Assembly (NCBI GenBank): GCA_021827225.1
Contig: JAKAXG010000290.1
Coordinates: forward strand, 1-6,070
Direction: 5' to 3'
Origin: Actinomycetes bacterium
GTDB taxonomy: Bacteria; Actinomycetota; Acidimicrobiia; Acidimicrobiales; Palsa-688
DNA length: 6,070 bases
A program made the position numbers and the translations under genes. A model generated the notes under the pieces. That model was not told the DNA's origin and made no database searches. It saw nothing but the letters and a program-made list of their open reading frames with translations. Below, piece by piece: positions 1 to 6,070 of the stretch (position 1 is the first letter of the stretch; each line of letters opens with the position of its first letter).

Positions 1-1698
1 GACACCACCGTCGGCCAGCACCGATCCGTAGATCGGCCCGACGACGTAGCCGACGCCCCCGATCATCGCCCAGCCGATGTCGGTGATCGAGGTGAAGTTG
101 GTGAAGTCGGTGTAGGTGATGGTGGGATTCGAGAAGGCGAGAAGTATCCCCCCGGCCGCGGCGAGGGCGGCTCCCACCGCGAAGGCATAGAGCTTGGCAC
201 TCAGGATCCGCACCCCGAGTGCCGCGGCGGCCCGCTCGTTGGTGCGTACCGCTATCAGCCGGCGTCCCGAGCGGCCCCGCCGGAGGTTCGTCACCATGAG
301 GCAGCAGGCGACCAGCACGGCCAGGACCATCAGTCCGTACCGGGACGGGTGGTTGATCTCCCCCACGTCAAGACCCCACAGTGTGGGGCTTCCCACCTGC
401 GTGCTTCGTCCGGTATAGCCGCCGTTGTCGAACAGCATGAGTTCGAGCGTCTGACCCAACCCCAGGGTCACCACCGCGAAGTTGATGCCTCGTGTCCGGG
501 CTGCCGGCAGGACGAACAGCACTCCGAGAGGTACGGCTGCCAGGACTCCGACCGCTGCTGCGGCGGCGAAGGGCCACCTGTCGGTCATCACCATGTGACC
601 GGCCACCCACGCCCCGAACCCGGCAATCGCGTACTGGGCCAGTGAGAGCTGGCCGGTGTACCCGGTGAGGACGACTATCGAAAGAAGTACCAGTGCCGTG
701 GCCATGGAGTACGAGATGGCGTCGACCCACCCGGCCGAGGTGGTCGTCAGCAGCACCACCGCAACCACGCAGGCGACGGCCGCCCTGACCGGGCGTATCC
801 GCCCACTGCCCAGCTTCGGTAGGCGCTGCAGGAAGAAGTCCCGCAGGGGAATGGCCTGGCCCCTCACCACCATGACCACGATGATGATGATGAACGGGAC
901 CGACTGGGGCAATCCCGGCTGCGTCACGTAGCGGACCATCTCCGTCTCGACCACCCCTATGACCACGGCGGCGACGAAGGCGATCGGAAAGGACCGGAAC
1001 TGCGCCACCAGTGCGGCGGCCAGCGCGGCGAGGACCAGATTCGTGAGGATCGTGATCTGCAGGGTCACGATGGGCGTGACCAGTATGGCCGCCAAGCCGG
1101 CCAGGCCGGATCCGAGGGCCCAGTTGATGGCGGCGATCACGTCGGGAGACCAGCCGAGCGAGGCAGCGGCCCGCTGGTTCTCCGCCACCGCCGACGTGGC
1201 GATACCGAAGCGCGTGTAACGATAGAGACCCCAGAGGGCCACGGTGAGGGCCAGCGCTATGCCGAGGAGGTAGAACCGGTCCTCGGGCACCGATACCCCC
1301 CCGCCGAACCGGATGTCCGATCCCGGGAGCGAGGTCGGCACGAACCTCGCCGTGGAGCCGAACTCGATGACCGTTGCCGCCTGGAGGGTTATCAGAACCC
1401 CGAGGGTCGCCACGATGCGGGCGAGCGGCGAGGCCCGCCGCAACTGGCGCATGATCAACAGATGGGTGAGCAGGCCGAGCAGCGCCGCGGAGCCTACGCC
1501 CACCCCCAGCCCGACCAGATAAGGAGCGCCGTGACTGACGGCCACCTCGTATTCGACGTAGGCGCCGACCATCCCGATCGCGCCCTGGGCGAAGTTGAGC
1601 ACCCCGGAGCCCCGGTAGATCAGGATCAGGCCCTGGGAAGCCAGGGAGTACATCGCGCCCAGTCCCAGACCCAAAAGGCCGTAGGTGATCGCCATCAT
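1..1698 (-). CDS. Fused LivH-LivM type ABC transporter permease (partial, C-terminus beyond window)
   Basis: Membrane channel of a branched-chain amino acid (or related amide/urea-type) ABC importer. The frame is open for 566 codons from ATG 1698 to base 1, with no stop. Residues 1-286 are LivH-like: an N-terminal hydrophobic helix, the family signature GVLNFAQGA (33-40 region), further hydrophobic segments at about 60-83, 92-111, 142-159, 184-210, 217-250 and 266-278, and an EAA-type coupling loop RFGIATSAVAENQRAAASLG (163-182). A polar linker (about 287-305) leads to a LivM-like half: TGYTGQLSLAQ (345-355), the RTRGINFAVVTLGLG stretch (401-415) and a second EAA-type loop GRRLIAVRTNERAAAALG (478-495). 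LivH and LivM are usually separate proteins of about 300 residues each, so this is a fusion. The LivM half still lacks its last part, and a fused LivG ATPase could follow. The start is uncertain: ATG 1698, ATG 1695 or GTG 1710, none with a good Shine-Dalgarno; an in-frame stop at 1795-1797 bounds it. Family assignment is firm; substrate is inferred only. Confidence 0.93.
   Translation of the reverse strand, partial: MMAITYGLLGLGLGAMYSLASQGLILIYRGSGVLNFAQGAIGMVGAYVEYEVAVSHGAPYLVGLGVGVGSAALLGLLTHLLIMRQLRRASPLARIVATLGVLITLQAATVIEFGSTARFVPTSLPGSDIRFGGGVSVPEDRFYLLGIALALTVALWGLYRYTRFGIATSAVAENQRAAASLGWSPDVIAAINWALGSGLAGLAAILVTPIVTLQITILTNLVLAALAAALVAQFRSFPIAFVAAVVIGVVETEMVRYVTQPGLPQSVPFIIIIVVMVVRGQAIPLRDFFLQRLPKLGSGRIRPVRAAVACVVAVVLLTTTSAGWVDAISYSMATALVLLSIVVLTGYTGQLSLAQYAIAGFGAWVAGHMVMTDRWPFAAAAAVGVLAAVPLGVLFVLPAARTRGINFAVVTLGLGQTLELMLFDNGGYTGRSTQVGSPTLWGLDVGEINHPSRYGLMVLAVLVACCLMVTNLRRGRSGRRLIAVRTNERAAAALGVRILSAKLYAFAVGAALAAAGGILLAFSNPTITYTDFTNFTSITDIGWAMIGGVGYVVGPIYGSVLADGGV
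781..849 (-). other. LivH/LivM fusion junction in the permease
   Basis: Residues about 284-306 of the permease. The LivH half ends after a hydrophobic segment with four consecutive Ile; then comes a short, basic, helix-like linker (LRDFFLQRLPKLGSGRIRPV) before the first hydrophobic segment of the LivM half. There is no stop codon, start-like overlap or frame change here. The linker is positively charged, which fits a cytoplasmic connection between the two halves. Confidence 0.75.
881..893. repeat. Short ATG trinucleotide run
   Basis: Four tandem ATG units (ATC on the coding strand) encode four consecutive Ile in a hydrophobic segment at the end of the LivH half of the permease. Slippage here would stay in frame and only lengthen or shorten a membrane helix. 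Confidence 0.5.
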
Positions 1699-1725
1699 CG
1701 GATGGACCACCGGGCCGGTAGGGGG

Positions 1726-1740
1726 CTCCGTACCCCGGAG
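1726..1740 (-). repeat. Weak stem-loop C upstream of permease start
   Basis: The arms ctccg (1726-1730) and cggag (1736-1740) form a 5-bp stem with a 5-base loop. On the transcript one arm carries GGAG, the only Shine-Dalgarno-like stretch near the permease start, but it lies 15 bases before GTG 1710 and 27 before ATG 1698, too far for normal use. A stem this short is expected fairly often by chance in GC-rich DNA. Confidence 0.3.
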
Positions 1741-1753
1741 TCGCTCACGTCCC

Positions 1754-1769
1754 CGCCCCGGTAGGGGCG
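1754..1769 (-). repeat. Compact GC stem-loop B
   Basis: The arms cgcccc (1754-1759) and ggggcg (1764-1769) form a 6-bp all-G/C stem with a 4-base loop. It starts two bases after stem-loop A in the transcript. The two together make a tandem structured element. Confidence 0.6.
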
Positions 1770-1771
1770 AG

Positions 1772-1810
1772 CCGCGAGCGCCGGCGCAGAAGAGTCATCG
1801 GCGCTCGCGG
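1772..1810 (-). repeat. Perfect 12-bp inverted repeat, stem-loop A
   Basis: The arms ccgcgagcgccg (1772-1783) and cggcgctcgcgg (1799-1810) are exact reverse complements around a 15-base loop. The stem is almost entirely G/C, and it lies 23 bases after the binding-protein stop codon in the transcript. It would be a very stable RNA hairpin. With no following U tract it looks more like a mRNA-stabilising or rho/attenuation element than an intrinsic terminator. Confidence 0.75.
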
Positions 1811-1833
1811 AGTTGGTGACGCCTGACCTCCCG

Positions 1834-3195
1834 CTAGTCGCCTGCCGGCGGCGTGTTGGCGGCGCTCAGCGGTTGACCGAGCATGGCGTTGGTCATGTCG
1901 TAGAACTTGCCGTTCTGGAAGGGCACCAACTTCCCGTTCTTGACGGTGTCGAAGGTGGCCGTTCTGTTGACCAGGGTGAGGAAGTTGCCGCCCAGCGGGG
2001 TCCAATGGTCGGCGAAGTCGACGTTGCTGGCTGTCATCCCTCTGAGTTGCACCGTGGCCTTCTGAGCGGCGGCCAGGAAGTTCGGGGCGGTGATGGGGGC
2101 GGTCATCGAGGACACGATCTGATTGAATGCGACGTAAGCCGCCCAGGTGCCCAGGCCCCCGAGGCTGTTGTAGTTGAGCTTGCTCGGCGGGTGGTACTGG
2201 GCGATCGCCGCCCGGTAGTCCGCCCAGGCGGGAAGCGAGAGGTCCGAGTAGACGCCGGCTACGACCGCTCCCTGGGTCGCCTGGGGGAAGTTCTTCGTGA
2301 TGGTGATGTCCAGGTTCCCCTGGAAGCCATAGAGGCGCTGGTGGGCACCGGAAGAGACGAACGGCGGCATGAACGAAGGCCACTGCGCTTGCGCGAGGCC
2401 GCCGATGATGCAGTCGGTACCGCTGGTGGCAGACGCCACTTCGGGAGAGTAGTCCTGGGCGGTGATCGGGACGAGCACCGTCTTGTCGAGCGGGGGGCCG
2501 TTCACCGACTTCAACCCGTTCTTCACGAGCTGGAATGCGAACTGGTTCTCGGCCGAGGTACCCGAGCCCACGTAGGCGATCTTCTTGCATCCGTCGACAG
2601 CCGCCTTGGCCGCCAGGGCGGACAGGCCAGCGAGCACGTTGCCGATCTGCTGTACGTCAGGGCTGGTCAACTCGTCCGAGGATTCGGCGCAGCAGATCCC
2701 GAACCAGGCGACGTGGTTGGCCGCCAACTCGGGGACGATGGCGTTGCCGTTGATGGTGAACGAGCCGACGACGGCCACGTCGTGGTCGGCGATCGCCTGC
2801 CGGCCGCACTCGGTCGTCCTGGTGGGATCACCCTGATCGTCGCAGGTGGTGACGTGCAGGGGATGCCCCTTGATGCCGCCCCGGGCGTTGATCCACTTGG
2901 CGTAGAGCTTCGCCGTCTCGAGGATGTTGGCGTAGTTGGGCCCCGCGTAGTTGACTGCCGCGAGCGTCATGACGTTGATCGGGGAGCCCGATGGCGTCGC
3001 CGCCGAGCCGCCGCTCCCCGACGACGAGGCGGATGATCGGCTCGACGCGGGCTGGTTGGCTGAACTCTGTTTGCTGGAACTACAGGCTGCCGCCAGTAGC
3101 CCGGCGACCGCCACGACAGCCAAGAGCCGGAGCCAGCGGAGTCCGCCCCACGTACTAAGCGTGACAACCCGCGACCTGCTGCGCTGTGCAGACAA
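1834..3195 (-). CDS. Substrate-binding lipoprotein of a branched-chain amino acid type ABC importer
   Basis: Extracytoplasmic, membrane-anchored receptor delivering ligand to the adjacent permease. Predicted 453 residues from TTG 3195. Residues 1-37 are a lipoprotein signal peptide: a basic start (SAQRSRSR), a hydrophobic core (LLAVVAVAGLLAAA) and lipobox Cys38. Residues 39-72 are a Ser/Gly/Ala-rich tether. From Ile73 the fold is periplasmic binding protein family 6 (LivK-like): WINARGGIKGHPL at 101-113, CDDQGDP at 118-124, AVVGSF at about 141-146. The length is normal for actinobacterial members. Six further Cys (118, 130, 168, 169, 203, 262), including an adjacent pair, could form disulfides. 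The frame stays open upstream to a GTG at 3309, which would put about 75 residues before the lipobox Cys; TTG 3195, four bases after a run of seven G, gives a normal signal peptide and is preferred. The permease follows 135 bases downstream on the same strand. Ligand unknown: branched-chain amino acid, amide, urea or aromatic compound are all possible. Confidence 0.92.
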   Translation of the reverse strand: MSAQRSRSRVVTLSTWGGLRWLRLLAVVAVAGLLAAACSSSKQSSANQPASSRSSASSSGSGGSAATPSGSPINVMTLAAVNYAGPNYANILETAKLYAKWINARGGIKGHPLHVTTCDDQGDPTRTTECGRQAIADHDVAVVGSFTINGNAIVPELAANHVAWFGICCAESSDELTSPDVQQIGNVLAGLSALAAKAAVDGCKKIAYVGSGTSAENQFAFQLVKNGLKSVNGPPLDKTVLVPITAQDYSPEVASATSGTDCIIGGLAQAQWPSFMPPFVSSGAHQRLYGFQGNLDITITKNFPQATQGAVVAGVYSDLSLPAWADYRAAIAQYHPPSKLNYNSLGGLGTWAAYVAFNQIVSSMTAPITAPNFLAAAQKATVQLRGMTASNVDFADHWTPLGGNFLTLVNRTATFDTVKNGKLVPFQNGKFYDMTNAMLGQPLSAANTPPAGD

Positions 3196-3404
3196 CGAAC
3201 CCCCCCGGATCCAGAGCCAGCCGATATGACCCAGCCGTTCCCAGCTGGATTTGTCACTTGCACCCGAACCATCGTCCTCGGCGCTGCGCCCAACGTAGAC
3301 GGTCCCCACGCGGACCCGCTACCGATTCGTTCAGAATTTTGTTCGGTGGGCCGGCTGGTGGCGGACCGGAAGCCCTCGACGCCCTCGGTCGCTACGGTGG
3401 AGGG
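3196..3404. promoter_or_regulatory. Divergent intergenic region
   Basis: A 209-base spacer between the divergent starts of the binding-protein gene (minus) and the DUF255 gene (plus), so promoters for both units should lie here or just inside. Visible elements are a short AT-rich patch at about 3325-3346 within otherwise GC-rich DNA; a 5-bp inverted repeat ggtcc/ggacc at 3301-3316 (6-base loop); an 8-bp palindrome ccagctgg at 3241-3248; and TANNNT-type -10 matches on the plus strand (3393-3398) and minus strand (TACGTT, 3297-3292). No good -35 accompanies either. No known operator is recognised. If the binding-protein gene really starts at GTG 3309, half of this region would be coding. Confidence 0.5.
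3393..3398 (+). promoter_or_regulatory. Candidate -10 element for a leaderless DUF255 transcript
   Basis: TACGGT fits the actinobacterial -10 pattern TANNNT. Its last base is seven positions before GTG 3405, the spacing at which transcription would begin on the start codon itself. Leaderless messages are common in actinobacteria. No -35 hexamer is visible. A competing reading is that GGAGGG (3399-3404) is a ribosome binding site, but it touches the GTG, which is too close to work normally. Confidence 0.3.
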
Positions 3405-5438
3405 GTGGCGACCACCAACCGGCTAGCGCAAGAGACCAGCCCCTACCTGCGCCAACACGCAGAGAACCCGGTGGACTGGTACCCGTGGGGGCCCGAGGCG
3501 TTCGAGGAGGCCAGGACCCGGGACGTCCCCGTCCTGCTGTCGGTCGGCTACAGCGCCTGCCACTGGTGTCATGTCATGGCCCACGAATGCTTCGAGGACC
3601 CCGATGTGGCCGCCGCCATGAACCGGGGCTTCGTGAACATCAAGGTGGACCGCGAGGAGCGGCCGGACGTCGACAGCGTCTACATGGAGGCGGTGCAGGC
3701 CATCGCCGGCGGCGGGGGCTGGCCCATGACGGTGTTCCTCACCCCGGACGGGAGGCCGTTCCATGGCGGAACCTACTTCCCGAAACCGCAGTTCCTGCCC
3801 CTACTCGACCGGGTCGGCGCCCTGTGGGCGGAGAGACGGCCGGACCTGGAACAGGCCGCCGAGCAGCTGTCCGCCGCCGTCCGGGCCGGGACGGCGCTGC
3901 CGAGCCGGGGGTGGGCGTCCTCCGGCGACCCGTCGGCGGCCCGCTCACCGGAGCTGCTCGGGCGCGCCGCGGACGCCCTCATGCAGCGCTACGACCCGCA
4001 ATGGGGCGGCTTCGGTCGGGCGCCGAAGTTCCCGCAGCCCCCGATGCTGGAAGCGCTCCTGATGGCTGCCGCAGAGAGCGGCAGGCCGGAGCTGTCCGAG
4101 GCGGTGGTCACCACCCTCGACGCCATGGCCAGCGGCGGCATCTACGACCATCTGGGCGGGGGCTTCGCCCGCTACTCCACCGACCGGGCCTGGCTGGTCC
4201 CGCACTTCGAGAAGATGCTCTACGACAACGCCCTCCTGGCCCGGGTGTACCTGCACGCCTACCAGGCCACCGGGCTGGAGCGCTACCGCCAGGTGGTGTC
4301 GGAGACCCTCGGCTACCTGCTGGACCGGCCCATGGGCATTCCGGGCGCCGGCTTCGCCTCGGCCGAGGACGCCGACAGCGAGGGGGTGGAGGGCCGGTTC
4401 TACGTCTGGGACCGGGCCGAGGTGCTCGAGGTGGCCGGCGCCGCGGTGGCCGACTGGTACGGGGTCACCGACGGGGGCAACTGGGAGGGCCACAACATCC
4501 TGACCCGCCCCCAGCGCGCCGCCCTCATCCGCCCGGAGGAGATCGAGGCCGGGCGGGTGGCGCTGCTCGCACGGCGCAACCGCCGCGTCCGGCCGGGCCT
4601 CGACGACAAGGTGCTCACCGAGTGGAACGCCATGGCGGTGGCGGCCCTGGCCGAGTGCGGCCGGGCCCTCGACCAGCCCGTCTGGGTGTCGGAGGCCGAG
4701 CGGGTCGCCCGCTTCCTGCTGGACAACCTGCGCCGCCCGGACGGCCGGTGGCTGCGCAGCTGGCAGGCCGGGGCCGACGGCGGCCGCGCCGGGCGGCACC
4801 TGGCCTACGCCTCGGACCACGCCTGGCTGGTGGAAGCCTTCACCCGCCTGGCCGAGGCCACCGGTCGCTCCGGCTGGGTGGCCGAGGCGAAGGCGGCGGC
4901 GGAACGCCTCATCGAGCTGTTCTGGGACGGGGAGGCAGGAGCCTTCGTCACCGCCGGGCGCGACGCGGAGGCCCTCATCGCCGCGCCGGTGGACACCCAC
5001 GACGGGGCCCTACCGTCCACGAACTCGGTGGCCGCGGCCGCCCTGACCAGATTGTCGGCGCTCACCGGGGAGGACCGCTTCCGGGCCACAGCCGAAACGG
5101 TGGTCACCTCGATGGCGCCGGCGCTGGGCGCCGCCCCCCTCGCTTTTTCCGGGATGGTGGCCGCCGCCCACCTGCTCCAGCGGGGAATCACCGAGGTCGT
5201 GGTGACCGGCGAGCGGCCGGACCTGCTCTCCGTGGTCGCCGGTCGGTACCTGCCGGCCGCCGTGTGGGCGTGGGGCGAGCCGTTCGACTCCCCTCTGTGG
5301 GAGGGCCGCACGAATCCCGCGGAAACGGGGCGCGCCTACGTCTGCCGGGATTATGCTTGCCGGGCCCCGGTATCGGAGGCCTCCCAGCTCGAGTCAGAAC
5401 TGGAGAGCATCCACCCTTCCCTGCTCCGTTTTCGATAA
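3405..5438 (+). CDS. DUF255 / YyaL / SPATA20-family thioredoxin domain-containing protein
   Basis: Predicted 677 residues, close to Bacillus subtilis YyaL and other members of this conserved family, whose biochemical role is not established. The N-terminal thioredoxin-like domain (about 1-165) shows the family opening NRLAQETSPYLRQHAENPVDWYPWG (from residue 5), the redox-type motif Cys52-His-Trp-Cys55, VDREERPDVD (81-90) and the cis-Pro region GGWPMTVFLTPDG ending at 116. A long alpha-helical region resembling six-hairpin glycosidase/epimerase barrels follows: FGRAPKFP (203-210), SGGIYDHLGGGF (243-254), FEKMLYDNA (268-276), SAEDADSEG (319-327), DDKVLTEWNA (400-409). Near the C-terminus lies the family CRDYACRAP motif (Cys647, Cys652). 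No signal peptide is seen, so it is probably cytoplasmic. All hallmark motifs are intact. The frame stays open to 3186, but homologues begin just before NRLA, so GTG 3405 is chosen. Redox or sugar-related activity is inference from the folds. Confidence 0.95.
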   Translation: MATTNRLAQETSPYLRQHAENPVDWYPWGPEAFEEARTRDVPVLLSVGYSACHWCHVMAHECFEDPDVAAAMNRGFVNIKVDREERPDVDSVYMEAVQAIAGGGGWPMTVFLTPDGRPFHGGTYFPKPQFLPLLDRVGALWAERRPDLEQAAEQLSAAVRAGTALPSRGWASSGDPSAARSPELLGRAADALMQRYDPQWGGFGRAPKFPQPPMLEALLMAAAESGRPELSEAVVTTLDAMASGGIYDHLGGGFARYSTDRAWLVPHFEKMLYDNALLARVYLHAYQATGLERYRQVVSETLGYLLDRPMGIPGAGFASAEDADSEGVEGRFYVWDRAEVLEVAGAAVADWYGVTDGGNWEGHNILTRPQRAALIRPEEIEAGRVALLARRNRRVRPGLDDKVLTEWNAMAVAALAECGRALDQPVWVSEAERVARFLLDNLRRPDGRWLRSWQAGADGGRAGRHLAYASDHAWLVEAFTRLAEATGRSGWVAEAKAAAERLIELFWDGEAGAFVTAGRDAEALIAAPVDTHDGALPSTNSVAAAALTRLSALTGEDRFRATAETVVTSMAPALGAAPLAFSGMVAAAHLLQRGITEVVVTGERPDLLSVVAGRYLPAAVWAWGEPFDSPLWEGRTNPAETGRAYVCRDYACRAPVSEASQLESELESIHPSLLRFR

Positions 5439-5450
5439 CTATGGGTTTCC

Positions 5451-6070
5451 GTGTCGACCACCGCTCCTGAGTTCTATCCGGTAGTCAAGGACCTGCCGCG
5501 CGTCGAGGTGGCGGCAGGGGTAACCTTGCAACTGTTGGTCGTGGCGGCGGACCAGTACCACTGTGCCGGCGTGGACCTGGCGTCCGGCACCCTGGTACGG
5601 GCCTGGTCCCCCGAGGCGGCCGAGACCAGGCCCCGCCCCTACGACGTGGTGGAGGTGACCCTCGAAGGCGACGCCGAGGACGTCCCGGACCCGGCGCAGC
5701 CGGAGGCACTGGCCCTGACCGGTGCGCCCCGACTCATCGACCGGATGACCGGCCGGCGCTGCGAGCGCCTGGTCCGGCCGCTCCTGCACCCGCAGAACCA
5801 GCCGCTGCTCGGCGTGACCGCCACCGCCATCCCGTTCTGGGAGCGGCGCGGCGACCACCCGTCGATCGCCGTGGTCGAGCCCGAGGGGCGGATCACCTTC
5901 CGGCGGGAGGGCCAGTACCTGGCCTGCCGGTTCGACTGGCAGGGGCACGAGCGGGAGCTGCCCTGCCTGGACCGGGCCGTGGCCGGGCACATGGACCGCA
6001 ACGGCCGTACGGTCCTGCATGCTGGCAAGGGGGACCGGCTGGTCGTGGCTCTCACCGCCCCGATCGACGG
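5451..6070 (+). CDS. Unassigned protein, N-terminal part (possible dual OB-like beta-rich protein)
   Basis: An open frame of 206 codons from GTG 5451 to the window edge, with no stop and strong G/C preference in third positions, so it is a real gene cut by the boundary. GTG 5451 is the first possible start: the TAA of the preceding gene (5436-5438) is in the same frame and no other start codon lies between. No clear Shine-Dalgarno precedes it; the 12-base gap suggests co-transcription and possibly coupling with the DUF255 gene. The protein begins MSTTAPEFYPVVKDLPRVEV and shows no signal peptide or membrane segment. Visible stretches are YHCAGVDLASGTLVRAWSP (36-54), PYDVVEVTLEG (63-73), RLIDRMTGRRCERLVRPLL (94-112) and GRITFRREGQYLACRFDWQG (146-165) followed by HERELPCLD (166-174). 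This beta-strand-rich pattern, with a C-x-G..VRAWSP-like start, a DVVEV strand and a late RITF...CRFDWQG...LPC.D strand set, recalls dual OB-fold proteins from memory. The resemblance is weak and the function unknown. Confidence 0.82.
   Translation, partial: MSTTAPEFYPVVKDLPRVEVAAGVTLQLLVVAADQYHCAGVDLASGTLVRAWSPEAAETRPRPYDVVEVTLEGDAEDVPDPAQPEALALTGAPRLIDRMTGRRCERLVRPLLHPQNQPLLGVTATAIPFWERRGDHPSIAVVEPEGRITFRREGQYLACRFDWQGHERELPCLDRAVAGHMDRNGRTVLHAGKGDRLVVALTAPID

Larger units (their letters stand above)
1699..1833 (-). promoter_or_regulatory. Intercistronic spacer between binding protein and permease genes, with hairpin cluster
   Basis: These 135 bases separate the stop of the binding-protein gene from the permease start. 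In transcript order they hold a strong stem-loop (1810-1772), a second compact one (1769-1754) and a weaker third (1740-1726). None is followed by a U run, so a classical intrinsic terminator is unlikely. In binding-protein-dependent importers such structures between the binding-protein gene and the membrane genes commonly stabilise the upstream message or attenuate readthrough, giving more binding protein than permease. That role is inferred here. I see no convincing promoter in the spacer. Confidence 0.6.

Noticed and set aside
368..730. 120-codon minus-strand frame in the permease region
   Set aside because: It overlaps the LivM half of the fused permease in a different frame; the permease frame carries the conserved motifs.
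1745..1798. Possible 17-codon leader peptide (MTLLRRRSRLAPTGAGT) starting in the loop of stem-loop A
   Set aside because: It has no Shine-Dalgarno, is not rich in Leu/Ile/Val as an attenuator peptide for such a transporter would be, and a short open frame is expected by chance in this composition.
1754..1810. Intrinsic terminator between binding-protein and permease genes
   Set aside because: The stems are strong but no U run follows either of them, and the downstream permease belongs to the same transporter, so full termination is unlikely.
1745..2590. 281-codon minus-strand frame overlapping the binding-protein gene in another frame
   Set aside because: It is a shadow of the recognised gene, with Arg/Pro/Gly-rich composition and no family motif.
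1813..3036. 407-codon plus-strand frame opposite the binding-protein gene
   Set aside because: It is antisense to a clearly recognised lipoprotein gene, shows no domain or signal, and has the Arg/Gly/Val-rich composition of a mirror frame.
3945..5000. 351-codon minus-strand frame opposite the DUF255 gene
   Set aside because: It is an antisense shadow rich in Gly, Val, His and Pro, with no recognisable motif.
3485..5470. Very long open frame of 661 codons on the plus strand, overlapping the DUF255 gene in another frame
   Set aside because: Its product is dominated by Arg, Gly, Pro and Ala, typical of a shadow frame of a GC-rich gene. The overlapping frame carries all DUF255 motifs intact.
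5439..6020. 193-codon minus-strand frame opposite the right-edge gene
   Set aside because: The plus-strand frame has the third-position G/C bias, starts right after the upstream stop and fits an operon. The minus frame reads as Pro/Gly/Arg-rich shadow.
1..6070. CRISPR array, insertion sequence, tRNA or a new defence system
   Set aside because: I found no regularly spaced repeats, no transposase, no terminal inverted repeats and no tRNA-like fold. All genes but the last belong to known housekeeping or transport families.

Overview
The window is GC-rich throughout, and G/C dominates the third codon positions of every gene. Coding style, non-ATG starts (GTG, and probably TTG), a lipoprotein of the high-GC Gram-positive kind and a fused branched-chain amino acid type permease all suggest an actinobacterium. 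An Acidimicrobiia-like lineage is possible, but this is a judgement of style and not proven by the sequence.

Layout. Bases 1-1698, minus strand: a single uninterrupted reading frame encoding an ABC importer permease in which a LivH-type half and a LivM-type half are joined in one polypeptide; it runs off the left edge of the window. Bases 1699-1833: a short intergenic spacer holding three consecutive stem-loops, one with a perfect 12-bp stem. Bases 1834-3195, minus strand: the matching substrate-binding lipoprotein (periplasmic binding protein family 6), transcribed first and followed by the permease. Bases 3196-3404: a divergent spacer that must hold the promoters for both directions. Bases 3405-5438, plus strand: a DUF255/YyaL/SPATA20-family protein with an N-terminal thioredoxin-like domain (CHWC) and an alpha/alpha-barrel-like C-terminal region. 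Bases 5451 to the right edge, plus strand: the first 206 codons of a gene I cannot name with confidence, starting 12 bases after the previous stop and so probably co-transcribed with it.

How it works together. The minus-strand genes form the binding-protein and membrane parts of a LivKHMGF-type importer; the ATPase(s) would be expected just beyond the left edge, possibly even fused to the permease. The plus-strand pair is a separate divergent unit with no obvious functional link to transport. I see no mobile element, CRISPR array, tRNA or rRNA, and no clear sign of a new multi-gene system. The most noteworthy points are the LivH-LivM fusion, the hairpin cluster between binding protein and permease, a possible leaderless start for the DUF255 gene, and the unassigned partial gene at the right edge.
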